A stretch of 6,753 nt of DNA from Planctomycetota bacterium. GTDB taxonomy: Bacteria > Planctomycetota > Phycisphaerae > Phycisphaerales > Phycisphaeraceae. Position numbers and translations under genes: made by a program. Under the pieces are notes generated by a model. That model was given only the letters and a program-made list of their open reading frames with translations. It was not told the origin of the DNA and searched no databases. This document shows positions 6,046 to 6,753 of the stretch, one piece after another. Numbering within the stretch: the stretch's first letter is position 1; every line of letters begins with the position of its first letter. The stretch lies in assembly GCA_029267795.1 (NCBI GenBank), contig JAJUHR010000100.1, positions 1-6,753 on the forward strand, written 5' to 3'.

Positions 6046-6753
6046 GTGCGTATGCGAATCCATCCTTTCGTAAGAGCGACGCTCGCCATCGTGGCTGTCA
6101 GCGCCTGGCTGGGTGGCGTCGTGGCCGCAGCGCGGGCGAAGAACGTGGACCTGTCCACCGTGCCGACGCGCGACACCGTCCAGCTGACCATCTACAACTC
6201 GGAGGACCTCACACTCGTCCGCGAGGTCCGCAAGGTCAGCTTCAAGAAGGGCGTCAACCCCCTGCAGTTCTCCTGGGCCAACACCCTGATCGACCCCACC
6301 TCCGTGGAGCTGCGGTTCCTCACCGCAGCCGACCACCTGGAGTTGCTCGACACCACCTACCCCCACGACAAGCCGCAGATGCTCTACTGGAGCGTCCAGA
6401 GCGACTTCGACGGCGAAGCGACTGTCGAGATCACCTACTTCACCAGCGGCGTCACCTGGTCGGCCGATTACGTCTGCGTCGCAGACACCGGCGAAGCGAA
6501 AATGACCATCGACGGCTTCGTCCGCGTCTCGAACAACTCCGGGGAAACCTACGAAAACGCTCAGGTGCGGCTGGTCGTCGGCACGATCAACCTTGTGGAG
6601 AAGATCGCGCAACTCGCCCGCGTCCCCATGTCCGAGGTCGATCGCCTGCAAGAAGCCGTGCGCTTGGACTACCGCCGCCAGGCCGCCAAGGCCGCTATGG
6701 CCCGCGATATGGCGGCGGCCGGCGCCCCCGGCTACGCCGAGGAAAAACAGATC
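6046..6753 (+). CDS. Exported DUF4139-type protein, paralogue of the preceding gene (3' partial)
   Basis: This frame is open from GTG 6046 to the right edge (236 codons, no stop), so the gene continues beyond the window. The product begins with a signal peptide: basic N-terminus (MRMRIHPFVR), hydrophobic core (about 11-28) and probable cleavage after Ala-Arg-Ala (31/32). The mature part has VQLTIYNSEDLTLVREVR (45-62), a typical DUF4139-family N-terminal strand, then FSWANTLIDP (75-84), which matches the same motif in the preceding protein, and VSNNSGETYENAQVRLVVG (161-179). From about residue 183 the chain becomes Ala/Arg/Glu-rich and probably helical, perhaps a coiled-coil insert, up to the edge; the DUF4139 core would follow outside the window. 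Gene spacing (80 nt) and orientation suggest co-transcription with the upstream relative. Function is unknown. A long antisense frame over the same bases is taken as a shadow. Confidence 0.85.
   Translation, partial: MRMRIHPFVRATLAIVAVSAWLGGVVAAARAKNVDLSTVPTRDTVQLTIYNSEDLTLVREVRKVSFKKGVNPLQFSWANTLIDPTSVELRFLTAADHLELLDTTYPHDKPQMLYWSVQSDFDGEATVEITYFTSGVTWSADYVCVADTGEAKMTIDGFVRVSNNSGETYENAQVRLVVGTINLVEKIAQLARVPMSEVDRLQEAVRLDYRRQAAKAAMARDMAAAGAPGYAEEKQI

Noticed and set aside
5671..6651. Long open frame on the - strand (326 codons) across the end of the first and start of the second DUF4139 gene
   Set aside because: It runs opposite two genes with signal peptides, ribosome-binding sites and family motifs. 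Its translation is Asp/Val/Gly/His-rich and resembles no family, which is a typical antisense artefact in GC-rich DNA.
1..6753. CRISPR arrays, tRNA or rRNA genes, insertion sequences, phage or defence genes
   Set aside because: No regularly spaced repeats, RNA gene landmarks, transposase or integrase motifs were seen. Coding sequence accounts for almost the entire window.

Overview
The window is a GC-rich bacterial segment in which every supported gene lies on the + strand, tightly packed. It holds two groups: a metal-uptake ABC transporter operon (about 1-4554) and, after a 211-bp gap, two related exported proteins of the DUF4139 type (4766 to the end). Signal peptides plus a periplasmic-type binding protein point to a Gram-negative cell plan. 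The permease-DtxR fusions recall the chlamydial YtgCR protein. Together with the paired DUF4139 proteins they make me suspect the PVC group, most likely a planctomycete. That placement is inference only: there is no rRNA or other marker gene here.

Region 1 (1-4554) has the gene order binding protein - ATPase - permease - permease, as in troABCD/ytgABCD. The binding protein is cut by the left edge and shows a TroA-like His/His/His/Asp ligand set. The genes are 3 nt apart, then overlapping by 4 nt, then 12 nt apart, so they are almost certainly one transcript. Both permeases carry a C-terminal cytoplasmic domain of the DtxR/MntR metalloregulator type (winged helix plus metal-binding/dimerisation region). 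No free-standing DtxR-type regulator gene is visible, so metal sensing may be built into the transporter itself. The operon's own promoter and operator lie upstream of the window.

Region 2 (4555-4765) is a non-coding leader with visibly more A+T than its surroundings. It contains inverted repeats and promoter-like hexamers but no convincing intrinsic terminator.

Region 3 (4766-6753) encodes two secreted or periplasmic proteins that resemble each other. Both have signal peptides and share an FSWANT-x-IDP motif about 40-50 residues after the predicted cleavage site. The first is complete (399 aa) and ends in a recognisable DUF4139 core. The second starts with GTG at 6046 and runs off the right edge. 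They are probably co-transcribed. Their function is unknown, and nothing in the sequence ties them to metal transport beyond adjacency.
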